Shown here: one piece after another, positions 1-7,464 of the stretch
Position numbering within the stretch: position 1 is the first letter of the stretch
How the letters are laid out: each line of letters begins with the position of its first letter
Origin: Bacteroidales bacterium 45-6
Lineage (GTDB): Bacteria > Bacteroidota > Bacteroidia > Bacteroidales > Dysgonomonadaceae
DNA: 9,652 nt
Direction: 5' to 3'
Assembly (NCBI GenBank): GCA_001897035.1
Contig: MKRS01000366.1
Location: 1 to 9,652 of the forward strand
Notes under the pieces: model-generated
What the model was told of the DNA's origin: nothing
Seen by the model: only the letters and a program-made list of their open reading frames with translations
The model's database searches: none
Made by a program: the position numbers and the translations under genes

Positions 1-1
1 T

Positions 2-1186
2 TTTGTCCGTTCATGTACCCGCATTCTGTTGCCTCTGGCCTTCGTGGGAGCCATCGTTTTGCTGCTCAACGGCGCACCGATGACTTTCGAAGGAAAAGGC
101 ACCGTTACAACGATGGAAGGTCACCAGCAACAAATCAGCCGCGGGCCAGTGGCAGCCTTTGTGGCTATCAAGCAATTGGGAACCAATGGTGGGGGTTTTT
201 ATGGAGCAAACTCGGCCAATCCTCTGGAAAATCCGAATTACCTGACCAATATGCTGGAAACCATTTATATAATGTTGATTCCGATGGCACTTATTTTTGC
301 TTTGGGCTATGTGCTGAAAAGGAAAAAACTGGCTCTCGTGATTTTTGGTGTTATGACGATTGGTTTTCTGAGTCTCCTTTTGCCGACTGTTTACTCCGAA
401 ATGAATGGAAGCTCCGCTCTTCAGCACACAGGCATTCTGCAAAACATGGGAAGCATGGAAGGGAAGGAAGTGCGTTTCGGTTCGGGGGCTTCGGCTTATT
501 GGGCTATCAGCACCACCTGCACGAGCAACGGTTCGGTGAATGCCATGCACGACAGCCTTACCCCTCTTTCGGGGATGTTTGCCTTGCTGGGAATGATGGC
601 AAACTGCTTCTTCGGCGGCGTAGGTGTCGGTTTTATCAATTTCTATGTGTTTATCATCTTGGCCGTTTTCATTGGCGGACTGATGGTGGGTCGAACGCCT
701 GAATTTCTGGGTAAAAAAATTGAAGCGAAGGAGATGAAGATCGCCATGATGGTTGCTTTGCTGCATCCTTTCCTTATCTTAGTGGGGACGGCTCTTTCAA
801 GCTACCTCTACGCCAACAATCCGCACGCTTACGCCGCTTGGCTCAACAATCCCGGCTACCATGGTTTTAGCGAAATGCTTTACGAGTTCACTTCGTCGAG
901 CGCAAACAATGGTAGCGGCTTCGAAGGTCTGGGCGACAACACCCCGTTTTGGAACCTCGCCACCGGAATTGTGATGCTCTTGGCTCGATACATTCCAATC
1001 GTTGGCCCGGTGGCCATTGCAGGCATTCTGGCTAATAAAAAATACATTCCCGAAGGAAACGGCACCCTGAAAACCGATACAACAACCTTTGGATTGCTGT
1101 TGATGGCAGTGATCGTGATTGTTGCTGCGCTTTCGTTCTTTCCGGCTCTGACTTTGGGGCCTATCGCAGAGTATTTTTCAATGTAA
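2..1186 (+). CDS. kdpA: Potassium-transporting ATPase subunit KdpA (5' partial)
   Basis: K+-channel-like subunit of the KdpFABC inner-membrane pump; it binds K+ on the periplasmic side and passes it toward KdpB. The frame is open to the left edge (first full codon at 2-4) and the first visible residues already fit the KdpA family, so the true start is upstream; the TTG at 29 is an internal codon. About 394 residues are visible against roughly 557 in E. coli, so about the first 30% is missing. Three of the four selectivity-filter regions can be seen: GTNGGGFYGANSANP (from 179), TTCTSNGSVNAMHDS (TSNGS at 521-535) and SSANNGSGFEGL (ANNGSGF at 902-922). The conserved cytoplasmic stretch GRTPEFLGKKIE and the C-terminal LTLGPIAEYFSM are also present. 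Many hydrophobic segments fit a polytopic membrane protein. It is followed by kdpB after 90 bases. Family identity is certain; only the left part is unseen. Confidence 0.97.
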   Translation, partial: FVRSCTRILLPLAFVGAIVLLLNGAPMTFEGKGTVTTMEGHQQQISRGPVAAFVAIKQLGTNGGGFYGANSANPLENPNYLTNMLETIYIMLIPMALIFALGYVLKRKKLALVIFGVMTIGFLSLLLPTVYSEMNGSSALQHTGILQNMGSMEGKEVRFGSGASAYWAISTTCTSNGSVNAMHDSLTPLSGMFALLGMMANCFFGGVGVGFINFYVFIILAVFIGGLMVGRTPEFLGKKIEAKEMKIAMMVALLHPFLILVGTALSSYLYANNPHAYAAWLNNPGYHGFSEMLYEFTSSSANNGSGFEGLGDNTPFWNLATGIVMLLARYIPIVGPVAIAGILANKKYIPEGNGTLKTDTTTFGLLLMAVIVIVAALSFFPALTLGPIAEYFSM

Positions 1187-1276
1187 AATCGAGCTGATAG
1201 CCATTAGCGATAAAGATACTATTTCATTCGCAATATCTTGATGCTTTTTCATTCCTTAATGGTTTAAAAATCAATT
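1187..1276 (+). other. kdpA-kdpB intergenic spacer with weak hairpin potential
   Basis: This 90-base AT-rich spacer is the longest gap in the operon (the others are 8, 49 and 65). It contains two overlapping, mutually exclusive small inverted repeats: AAGATA at 1213-1218 with TATCTT at 1234-1239, and GCGA at 1207-1210 with TCGC at 1228-1231. A short T-run (1245-1249) follows the first. I see no Bacteroides-type promoter (TTTG / TAnnTTTG) and no open frame worth calling. It could be an RNA element that sets the ratio of the subunits, or plain untranslated sequence; the stems are too short to decide. Confidence 0.25.
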
Positions 1277-3295
1277 ATGAACAAAAATAAAAACAAATCG
1301 CTGTTCCAGCCCGAATTGGTCAGAACAGCACTTCGGCAATCATTCGTCAAACTGAATCCGAAAATCCTGTTTCGCAATCCCGTGATGTTCACGGTGGAAG
1401 TGGGAACATTCATTATGCTGGTAGTAAGTTTCTATTCATTGACTGCCGATTCGCAGGGTTCTTTCGCCTACAACTTCACCGTTTTTGTGCTTTTGCTGCT
1501 CACCTTGCTTTTTGCCAACTTTGCCGAAGCCATCGCCGAAGCCCGTGGTAAAGCACAAGCCGATAGTTTGAGGAAAACACGCGAAGAAACACCTGCCAGA
1601 TTAGAAAACGGAAACGTCGTAGCTTCCTCTTCGCTCAAAAAAGGGGACATTTTCTTCTGCGAAACCGGCGACACCATTCCGGCCGACGGAGAAATCGTAG
1701 AAGGCTTGGCCACCATTGACGAAAGTGCCATTACAGGCGAATCGGCTCCCGTGATCCGAGAAGCAGGAGGCGACAAAAGTTCGGTCACGGGTGGCACCAA
1801 AGTTTTGTCCGACCACATCAAGGTACAGGTCACTGCCGCTCAGGGCGAAAGTTTTCTGGACAAAATGATTGCCCTTGTGGAAGGCGCAAGCCGACAGAAA
1901 ACGCCCAACGAGATTGCCCTGACGATCCTTTTGGCTGGATTCACACTCGTATTTATCATTGTCACTGTCACTTTGAAACCCTTCGCCGATTATGCGCAAA
2001 CGCCGATCACGATAGCTTCGTTCATTTCGCTGTTTGTCTGCCTGATTCCCACCACAATCGGAGGCTTGCTTTCGGCCATCGGCATTGCCGGAATGGACAG
2101 GGCGTTGCGGGCGAACGTAATCACCAAGAGCGGAAAAGCAGTGGAAACAGCCGGTGACGTGGACGTGCTGCTGCTCGATAAAACGGGAACAATCACCATC
2201 GGTAATCGCAAGGCAACTCAATTTTACCCCGCAAATGGTGTCAACCGGGAAGAATTTATCAAAACAGCCGTCCTGAGTTCATTGGCTGACGAAACTCCAG
2301 AAGGAAAATCGATTATCGAATTGGCTAATGTCAACCCAACATCTTTTGATACACCTTCGTCACGTTTTCATTTCATCAAATTTTCTGCTGAAACCCGTTG
2401 TTCGGGTGTGAATGCCGGTGAAATGCGCATCCGCAAAGGAGCTTCGGATGCCATTCGTTCGCTGGTGGAAAACGAAGGAAATGTCTATCCTTCGGAAGTA
2501 GCAGCCACGGTGAAGGAAATCTCTACGAACGGCGGCACGCCTTTGGTGGTATCGGTGAATGAAAGGGCTGTCGGAGTGATTGAACTTCAGGATATTATCA
2601 AGCCCGGAATCAGTGAACGTTTTGAACGGCTTCGTAAAATGGGAATCAAAACCGTGATGGTGACGGGCGACAACCCGCTGACCGCAAAATACATTGCCGA
2701 AAAAGCTGGAGTGGACGACTTCATTGCCGAAGCTAAGCCCGAGGACAAGATGAATTACATCAAAAACGAGCAGGCGCAAGGCAAATTGGTAGCCATGATG
2801 GGAGACGGAACAAACGATGCCCCTGCACTGGCGCAGGCCAACGTGGGCGTGGCCATGAACAGCGGAACGCAAGCCGCCAAAGAGGCTGGCAACATGGTGG
2901 ATTTGGACAACGACCCCACCAAACTGATCGAAGTGGTGGAAATAGGGAAGCAGTTGCTGATGACACGCGGAACGCTCACCACCTTCAGCATAGCCAACGA
3001 TGTGGCCAAGTATTTCGCCATTATCCCCGCCTTGTTTATCTCGGCTATTCCTGCCCTGCAAAGCTTGAATATCATGGGGTTGCACAGTCCGCAGAGCGCC
3101 ATTCTTTCAGCCGTCATTTTCAATGCCATAATCATTCCGCTGTTGATTCCATTGGCTCTGAAAGGCGTTGCCTACAAGCCGATTGGCGCAAGTGCGTTGC
3201 TTCGTAGAAACCTCTTTATTTACGGGTTGGGAGGTGTGATCGTTCCTTTCATCGGAATCAAGGTAATCGATTTATTTGTATCACTATTTATTTGA
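1277..3295 (+). CDS. kdpB: Potassium-transporting ATPase subunit KdpB (P-type ATPase)
   Basis: Catalytic P1A-type ATPase subunit of the Kdp pump, in the inner membrane; it hydrolyses ATP through an aspartyl-phosphate intermediate and powers K+ import through KdpA. The 672 residues match the family's usual length (682 in E. coli). Visible landmarks are the actuator motif TGES (153-156), the membrane motif IPTTIGG (257-263), the phosphorylation motif DKTGTIT with phospho-acceptor D301, the nucleotide-domain FSAETRCSG (369-377) and KGAS (387-390), VTGDNP (462-467), and the hinge GDGTNDAPA (509-517). [10 protein letters not shown] (571-580) carries D575 and K578, which correspond to the charged pair D583/K586 of E. 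coli KdpB. S156 corresponds to the serine (S162 in E. coli) whose phosphorylation inhibits the pump. The ATG at 1277 gives the typical Kdp N-terminus with a conserved [13 protein letters not shown] segment; no clear Shine-Dalgarno precedes it. kdpC follows after 8 bases. The sequence looks intact and functional. Confidence 0.99.
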   Translation: MNKNKNKSLFQPELVRTALRQSFVKLNPKILFRNPVMFTVEVGTFIMLVVSFYSLTADSQGSFAYNFTVFVLLLLTLLFANFAEAIAEARGKAQADSLRKTREETPARLENGNVVASSSLKKGDIFFCETGDTIPADGEIVEGLATIDESAITGESAPVIREAGGDKSSVTGGTKVLSDHIKVQVTAAQGESFLDKMIALVEGASRQKTPNEIALTILLAGFTLVFIIVTVTLKPFADYAQTPITIASFISLFVCLIPTTIGGLLSAIGIAGMDRALRANVITKSGKAVETAGDVDVLLLDKTGTITIGNRKATQFYPANGVNREEFIKTAVLSSLADETPEGKSIIELANVNPTSFDTPSSRFHFIKFSAETRCSGVNAGEMRIRKGASDAIRSLVENEGNVYPSEVAATVKEISTNGGTPLVVSVNERAVGVIELQDIIKPGISERFERLRKMGIKTVMVTGDNPLTAKYIAEKAGVDDFIAEAKPEDKMNYIKNEQAQGKLVAMMGDGTNDAPALAQANVGVAMNSGTQAAKEAGNMVDLDNDPTKLIEVVEIGKQLLMTRGTLTTFSIANDVAKYFAIIPALFISAIPALQSLNIMGLHSPQSAILSAVIFNAIIIPLLIPLALKGVAYKPIGASALLRRNLFIYGLGGVIVPFIGIKVIDLFVSLFI

Positions 3296-3303
3296 AAATC
3301 AAA

Positions 3304-3837
3304 ATGAAAAAGAACATAGCAATAGGTCTTCGTCTCACATTGGTTTGCACCGTATTTTTCTGCGGAATCTACACTTGCGCAGTATGGGGAATTGCACAAT
3401 TGGTGCCGGGACAAAGCAAAAATTATTACCAGAATGTAGGACAAGCATTCACATCCGACAAGTATTTCTGGTCGCGCCCCTCGGCAGTGGACTACAACGC
3501 AGCAGGTAGCGGCGGCAGCAACAAAGGGCCAACCAATTCTGAATACCTGGCTTTGGTTCAGGCACGGGTCGATACATTTCTGGTTCATAATCCTGGAGTG
3601 AAGAAATCCGAAATCCCTTCCGATCTGGTCACAGCCAGCGGAAGCGGCATCGATCCCCACATTTCGGTGCAGGCAGCCGAGGTGCAAGTGAAGCGGATTG
3701 CCCGATACCGTCATCTATCGGAAATAGCACTCGAAAAACTCGTGAAGGACAACACCGAGCATCCTTTGTTGGGGCTTTTCGGCACGGAGCGAATCAACGT
3801 ACTGAAATTAAACACAGCATTGGATCAACTTCGGTGA
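3304..3837 (+). CDS. kdpC: Potassium-transporting ATPase subunit KdpC
   Basis: Single-pass accessory subunit of the KdpFABC complex; it is needed for assembly and activity, with most of the protein on the periplasmic side. With the ATG at 3304 it has 177 residues (190 in E. coli). Residues 8-33 form the one membrane segment. Family signatures follow: YFWSRPSA (54-61), GGSNKGPTN (70-78), VTASGSGIDPHIS (109-121) and a C-terminal INVLKLNTALDQL (164-176). A TTG at 3292 lies in the same frame and overlaps the kdpB stop codon. I prefer the ATG because it gives a normal MKKN start before the membrane helix, but the 4-codon longer form cannot be excluded. Only 8 bases separate it from kdpB, which points to translational coupling. 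Confidence 0.98.
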   Translation: MKKNIAIGLRLTLVCTVFFCGIYTCAVWGIAQLVPGQSKNYYQNVGQAFTSDKYFWSRPSAVDYNAAGSGGSNKGPTNSEYLALVQARVDTFLVHNPGVKKSEIPSDLVTASGSGIDPHISVQAAEVQVKRIARYRHLSEIALEKLVKDNTEHPLLGLFGTERINVLKLNTALDQLR

Positions 3838-3886
3838 AACTATCGCCCAAAGAGGCACGGATTGTCTCACTTTTTCAAGAATAATC

Positions 3887-5020
3887 ATGGAAGAAACGCG
3901 CAAATCAGCAGAAGAATTTCTCAACCTGATCCGAAAACAACGGCAGGGGAAACTCAAGATCTACATAGGCATGAGTGCCGGCGTGGGCAAAACTTACCGT
4001 ATGCTGGGGGAAGCCCACGCGCTGATGAAAAACGGCATCGATGTGAAAATCGGCTACGTGGAAACGCATGGACGGAAGGAGACGGAGGAGCTTGTCACCG
4101 GATTGCCCGTAATCCCGAGGCGAAAGCTTTTTTACAAGGGTAAGGAGATGCAGGAGATGGATCTGCAGGCTATTCTCAACCTGCGCCCAGAAGTGGTGAT
4201 CGTGGACGAACTGGCCCACACCAACATGGAAGGGAGCAAGAACGAAAAACGCTGGCAGGATGTCATGGACATTCTATCGGCTGGTATCAATGTGATTTCC
4301 GCCGTCAACATCCAGCATATCGAGAGCCTGAACGGGCAGGTTCGCGAAATAACGGGCATCGAAGTCCGGGAACGGATTCCCGATTCAGTTTTAGCTCATG
4401 CCGACGAGGTGGTGAACATAGATCTCACCGCCGACGACCTCATTGAGCGCTTGAAGGAAGGCAAGATTTACGAACCGCAGAAAATACAAACTGCGCTGAG
4501 GAATTTCTTTACCAACGACAACATCCTTCAACTGCGCGAGCTGGCGCTCAAAGAGGTGGCTTCGGCGGTGGTTCGAAAGGTGGAGACGGAGGTTTTGAAG
4601 GAGAAAACGCAATACCGCAGCGAGAAGTTTTTGTGCTGCATCAGTTCCAATGAACAAACCACCAAAACGCTTATCCGGAAAACTGCCCGCTTGGCGAACT
4701 ATTACAACAGCAAATGGTATGTGCTTTACGTTCAACGAGAAAAGGAAAATTCGGATAAAATCCCGCTGGACCGCCAACGGCATTTGCTCAACAATTTTAA
4801 GCTTACCATAGAATTGGGGGGCGAAGTCATCAAGCGGGAAGGAAACTCCGTCGCTAAAATCATCTACGAAGAATCGGAAAAGCTCGGAGTGACAACTATC
4901 TGCATCGGAAAACCTACTTTCAGGCCAATTCCCATTATCTTTGGAAAAAATTTTCTCGGTGAATTGCTGTCGTATCTTTCGAAGGCAAGCATCGACCTGT
5001 TAATTCTTTCGTACAAATGA
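3887..5020 (+). CDS. kdpD: Short KdpD: KdpD ATPase domain plus USP-like domain, no kinase
   Basis: This 377-residue protein corresponds only to the cytoplasmic N-terminal part of KdpD, the K+ sensor (894 residues in E. coli). Residues 21-230 are the KdpD domain, with Walker A GMSAGVGKT (28-36), the signature VETHGRKET (58-66), Walker B VVIVDELAHTN (103-113), KRWQDV (121-126) and VNIQHIESLNG (140-150). Residues about 245-377 form a universal-stress-protein-like domain. The DUF4118 membrane helices, GAF, HisKA and HATPase domains of full KdpD are absent, and the frame ends cleanly at a TGA, so this is an architecture rather than a visible frameshift. In other bacteria this region binds ATP, and the USP domain can sense second messengers (c-di-AMP in Staphylococcus aureus KdpD); whether that holds here is unknown. 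The gene starts 49 bases after kdpC, and a full histidine kinase gene follows 65 bases later, which probably supplies the missing transmitter. The ATG at 3887 gives the expected short lead-in to the Walker A region. Confidence 0.95.
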   Translation: MEETRKSAEEFLNLIRKQRQGKLKIYIGMSAGVGKTYRMLGEAHALMKNGIDVKIGYVETHGRKETEELVTGLPVIPRRKLFYKGKEMQEMDLQAILNLRPEVVIVDELAHTNMEGSKNEKRWQDVMDILSAGINVISAVNIQHIESLNGQVREITGIEVRERIPDSVLAHADEVVNIDLTADDLIERLKEGKIYEPQKIQTALRNFFTNDNILQLRELALKEVASAVVRKVETEVLKEKTQYRSEKFLCCISSNEQTTKTLIRKTARLANYYNSKWYVLYVQREKENSDKIPLDRQRHLLNNFKLTIELGGEVIKREGNSVAKIIYEESEKLGVTTICIGKPTFRPIPIIFGKNFLGELLSYLSKASIDLLILSYK

Positions 5021-5085
5021 AACGAAGCATGATTCTGCCAGGCATCGAAAATTTAAGATTGAAATATCAGTAACATTTTAATCGT

Positions 5086-6828
5086 ATGAAAATCAAGACA
5101 AAACTCACGATTAGCTTCGGACTGCTGCTGGGGCTGATTACCATCCTCGGAGTTGTCGGCGGAAAATATATCTTTTCCTTGAAATCGGACACCGATAACA
5201 TCTTGCGCAACAACTACATGACCCTCGAATATTCCCGGAATATGCTTGCTGCGCTTGACCAACTTCCCGAAGGAAAGGCTACGACCTTGTTTGAAAATAA
5301 TCTCCGCAAACAGGAACACAACCTCACCGAACCAGGAGAAAATGAACTGACCGGAGGGCTAAGGATCAAGTTTGAATCTTTTTTGAAAAATTCCACGGAT
5401 GCTAATTTGAAGCTGCAGGTTCGTGAAAATATTTTGAAAATCATCGATTTGAACATGCACGCCATCCAGAAAAAGAACAAGATTGCCCAGAAAACAGCGG
5501 AAAATGCCTTCTTTTGGATCAGCATCACGGCCGTCCTGTGTTTTCTGACAGCGATGCTCGTGCTTTTGAATTTTCCGTCTCAGATTGCCGACCCGATCAG
5601 GAAACTCACCGAAAGCATTCGGCAAATTACTTCGAAAAACTACTCCCAACGGCTGTACTTTGAACGCAAAAGCGAATTTGGCTTATTGGCCGAAACATTC
5701 AATACGATGGCCGAAAAGCTTCAGGAATACGAGAGCAGCAGCTTGTCGAAGATTTTGTTCGAGAAAAAACGAATCGACACCTTGATTAACAACATGTCCG
5801 ACCCAGTCATCGGCCTGGATGAACAGGAAAAGGTGATCTTCATCAACCAGCAAGCCTTGAAGGTGCTGAATTTGGATGAAAAGGATTGCATGAATCATTC
5901 GGCGGGAGAATTGTCGTCGAGCAACGACTTGATGAAAGCTCTTGCCCTCGATTTGGATGAAACAAGTGCCGATGGCAGTTCGAAAAGACAAGCGCTGAAG
6001 ATTTTTGCCGACAAGAAGGAAAGTTACTTCGAAGAGGAAATACTCCCTATTTCGATCACTCCCGGAGGCGAAAGCGAACCCAGATTGGTGGGACATGTAA
6101 TTATTCTCCGGAATGTTACCAAATACAAGGAGGTCGATTTTGCGAAGACCAACTTCATCGCCACCGTTTCGCACGAACTGAAAACGCCTATTTCGTCCAT
6201 CAAGATGAGCGTGCAGCTTTTGGAAAACAAGCACATCGGCCACCTGAACGAGGAACAGGGCGAGTTGCTTGACAGTATCCTGGAGGATGCTAACCGCCTG
6301 CTTAATATCACGGGCGAACTGCTCAATATCACGCAAATCGAAAGCGGAAACATCCAGCTTTCCATCTTGCCCGTGGATGTGCGAGAATTGCTGGCGTATG
6401 CCATCAGCACCCTTAAGACGCAGGCCGACCAAAAACACATTCGGTTTGAAATAGATTGCCCCGCATCAACCTCCAAGATTCAGGCCGACAGCGAGAAAAC
6501 GGCCTGGGTGCTGACCAACTTGGTCTCAAATGCAGTACGCTATTCCTACGAAAATTCGACGATCCATCTTTCGGTGAAAGAAGTTGGCGGCAAAGTAGAA
6601 ATTTCTGTGAAAGACACAGGGATGGGCATTGCTCCCGAATACCGGGACAAAATCTTTAACCGTTATTTCCGCATACCGGGCACTCAAAAAGAAGGACACG
6701 GACTTGGACTTTCCATCAGCAAGGAATTTATCGAGGCGCAAGGCGGCGAGATTCGAGTGGAAAGCGAGGTGGGAGAGGGGAGCACCTTCACGGTGAGCCT
6801 GAACCAACAGGCTGTAAAACAAGCATGA
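5086..6828 (+). CDS. Membrane histidine kinase (sensor-HAMP-PAS-HisKA-HATPase), Kdp-linked
   Basis: Inner-membrane sensor kinase of 580 residues. Order of parts: TM1 (about 8-28); a periplasmic, mainly helical segment (about 31-141) of the four-helix-bundle kind, judged from its charged helical make-up and the YMTLEYSRNMLAALDQL stretch; TM2 (about 142-163); HAMP (about 165-217, with DPIRKLTESI and FGLLAETFNTM); PAS (about 229-345, starting IDTLINNMSDPVIGLDE); HisKA with phospho-acceptor H363 in SHELKTP; and HATPase with N-box NLVSNAVRYS (N478, N482), G1 box DTGMGI (D510) and G2 box GHGLGL (537-542). All catalytic motifs look intact. There is no receiver domain. It lies 65 bases after the short kdpD, on the same strand, as the last gene of the operon, so I infer that it is the transmitter half of a split KdpD-type sensor. 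Its response regulator is not in the window. The ATG at 5086 gives a normal MKIKTKL start just before TM1. An unrelated kinase that merely sits here is possible but less likely. Confidence 0.93.
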   Translation: MKIKTKLTISFGLLLGLITILGVVGGKYIFSLKSDTDNILRNNYMTLEYSRNMLAALDQLPEGKATTLFENNLRKQEHNLTEPGENELTGGLRIKFESFLKNSTDANLKLQVRENILKIIDLNMHAIQKKNKIAQKTAENAFFWISITAVLCFLTAMLVLLNFPSQIADPIRKLTESIRQITSKNYSQRLYFERKSEFGLLAETFNTMAEKLQEYESSSLSKILFEKKRIDTLINNMSDPVIGLDEQEKVIFINQQALKVLNLDEKDCMNHSAGELSSSNDLMKALALDLDETSADGSSKRQALKIFADKKESYFEEEILPISITPGGESEPRLVGHVIILRNVTKYKEVDFAKTNFIATVSHELKTPISSIKMSVQLLENKHIGHLNEEQGELLDSILEDANRLLNITGELLNITQIESGNIQLSILPVDVRELLAYAISTLKTQADQKHIRFEIDCPASTSKIQADSEKTAWVLTNLVSNAVRYSYENSTIHLSVKEVGGKVEISVKDTGMGIAPEYRDKIFNRYFRIPGTQKEGHGLGLSISKEFIEAQGGEIRVESEVGEGSTFTVSLNQQAVKQA

Positions 6829-6842
6829 CGATGTTGTATATG

Positions 6843-6865
6843 TTTACGAATTGCGAATTTGTAAA
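6843..6865. terminator. Inverted repeat between convergent genes, possible weak terminator
   Basis: TTTACGAATT (6843-6852), loop GCG, then AATTTGTAAA (6856-6865). On a + strand transcript this makes ten continuous pairs with one G-U; on the - strand the same position is a C/A mismatch, so the fold favours the kdp direction. It sits 14 bases past the stop codon of the histidine kinase and 20 bases before the stop codon of the convergent gene, where a terminator is expected. It is AT-rich and not followed by a T-run on either strand, so it would be a weak intrinsic terminator at best; it could also stabilise a 3' end. Confidence 0.35.
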
Positions 6866-6885
6866 AGGTTGATGAAAAAATAGTC

Positions 6886-7464
6886 TTATCTTAGCTGAGC
6901 CTGCAGTCCTCTGATTTTGAGATTGTTGGTTTGTTTTGTGTTTTCGTTTGTTATAGTTATCAGATTGATAACGGCCACTTGCGATTTAGTGGTGTCCACA
7001 ATCACCTTGAGAACCTTTTTTTCGTCCACAACATAGTCTGCATAATTCTCTCTTATGACCTCGTTGTCAATCAGAAAAACTGTAGGAATGCCAGCTTGTC
7101 TCGCATATTTTTGCTGCATGTCAGCCAACGAAACAAAATGAGGTTGGTATTCCTTTTTCATCTGAATATAAATTTGCCCATTGTATTTTACGTTGTCGAT
7201 CACAATCTCGTTTCTATCAACATGTATGCTTTCGATGTCCTGAGGGGAAATTGTTTTCATGATTGATGAATTGTAGTGCTTTCCATTAATATAGAGTGCC
7301 ACATCAGAAGCACTATTGATGGTTGCAGCTTTCATTGATGGCGAAATGCTGCTCTGCGCCTTTTCAATCGGATTGTTGGCTTGGTTTGCCCCGTTCGTTG
7401 TCTGACAGAATCCTTTTGCGCCAAAAGTGGCTAACAAAACTGTGAAGATTAATTTCTTTTTCAT
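6886..7464 (-). CDS. Secreted protein of unknown function with two TonB-plug-like segments
   Basis: I do not recognise a named family. The 192-residue product starts with a Sec-type signal peptide (MKKK then a hydrophobic run to about residue 17, cleavage probably near GFC-Q, residues 18-21). The cysteine at 20 is not in a proper lipobox, so a lipoprotein is unlikely. A Gln/Asn/Ser-rich linker (21-50) follows. Two segments then resemble the short fold seen in TonB-receptor plugs and in C-terminal tails of Bacteroidota TonB/BlaR-type proteins: residues 55-103 (VALYINGK, then ISPQDIESIHV, then NGQIYIQMK) and 127-177 (TVFLIDNEV, then KVLKVIVD, then INLITITNENTK). They may be a diverged internal duplication. 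There is no membrane anchor, TonB box or beta-barrel, so the protein is probably periplasmic. It is convergent with the kdp operon and lies on the same strand as the hybrid regulator, 203 bases downstream of it. Base composition is visibly more AT-rich than in the kdp genes. Start codon ATG at 7464 fits the signal peptide. That it is a gene is fairly safe; the function is open. Confidence 0.8.
   Translation of the reverse strand: MKKKLIFTVLLATFGAKGFCQTTNGANQANNPIEKAQSSISPSMKAATINSASDVALYINGKHYNSSIMKTISPQDIESIHVDRNEIVIDNVKYNGQIYIQMKKEYQPHFVSLADMQQKYARQAGIPTVFLIDNEVIRENYADYVVDEKKVLKVIVDTTKSQVAVINLITITNENTKQTNNLKIRGLQAQLR

Noticed and set aside
13..702. Open frame of 229 codons on the + strand starting at ATG 13
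   Set aside because: It overlaps kdpA in another frame. The translation is low in hydrophobic residues and high in Arg/Gly/Ser, and the alternative frame matches KdpA motif by motif.
11..766. Long open frame of 251 codons on the - strand opposite kdpA
   Set aside because: It is fully antisense to conserved kdpA sequence, its translation is rich in His, Gln and Arg with no recognisable motif, and it comes from the codon bias of the real gene.
2360..3085. Open frame of 241 codons on the - strand opposite kdpB
   Set aside because: It is antisense to the nucleotide-binding and hinge parts of KdpB, which are strongly conserved; the translation resembles no protein.
3887..5020. kdpD as a pseudogene cut off by a frameshift
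   Set aside because: The protein ends cleanly after a complete USP-like domain, and the next gene starts with its own membrane helix and has no KdpD-type DUF4118 helices, so this looks like two intact genes.
5036..5044. Dyad TGCC-A-GGCA in the gap before the histidine kinase
   Set aside because: Nine bases with a one-base centre are easily due to chance; there is no second copy and no promoter nearby.
6298..6336. Near-tandem repeat encoding LLNITGE then LLNITQI in the histidine kinase
   Set aside because: It sits in the second HisKA helix, where related kinases have the same heptad-like pattern; it is ordinary coiled-coil-like sequence, not a recent duplication.
5683..6438. Open frame of 251 codons on the - strand opposite the histidine kinase
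   Set aside because: It is antisense to the HAMP-PAS-HisKA region, with no ribosome-binding context or motif.
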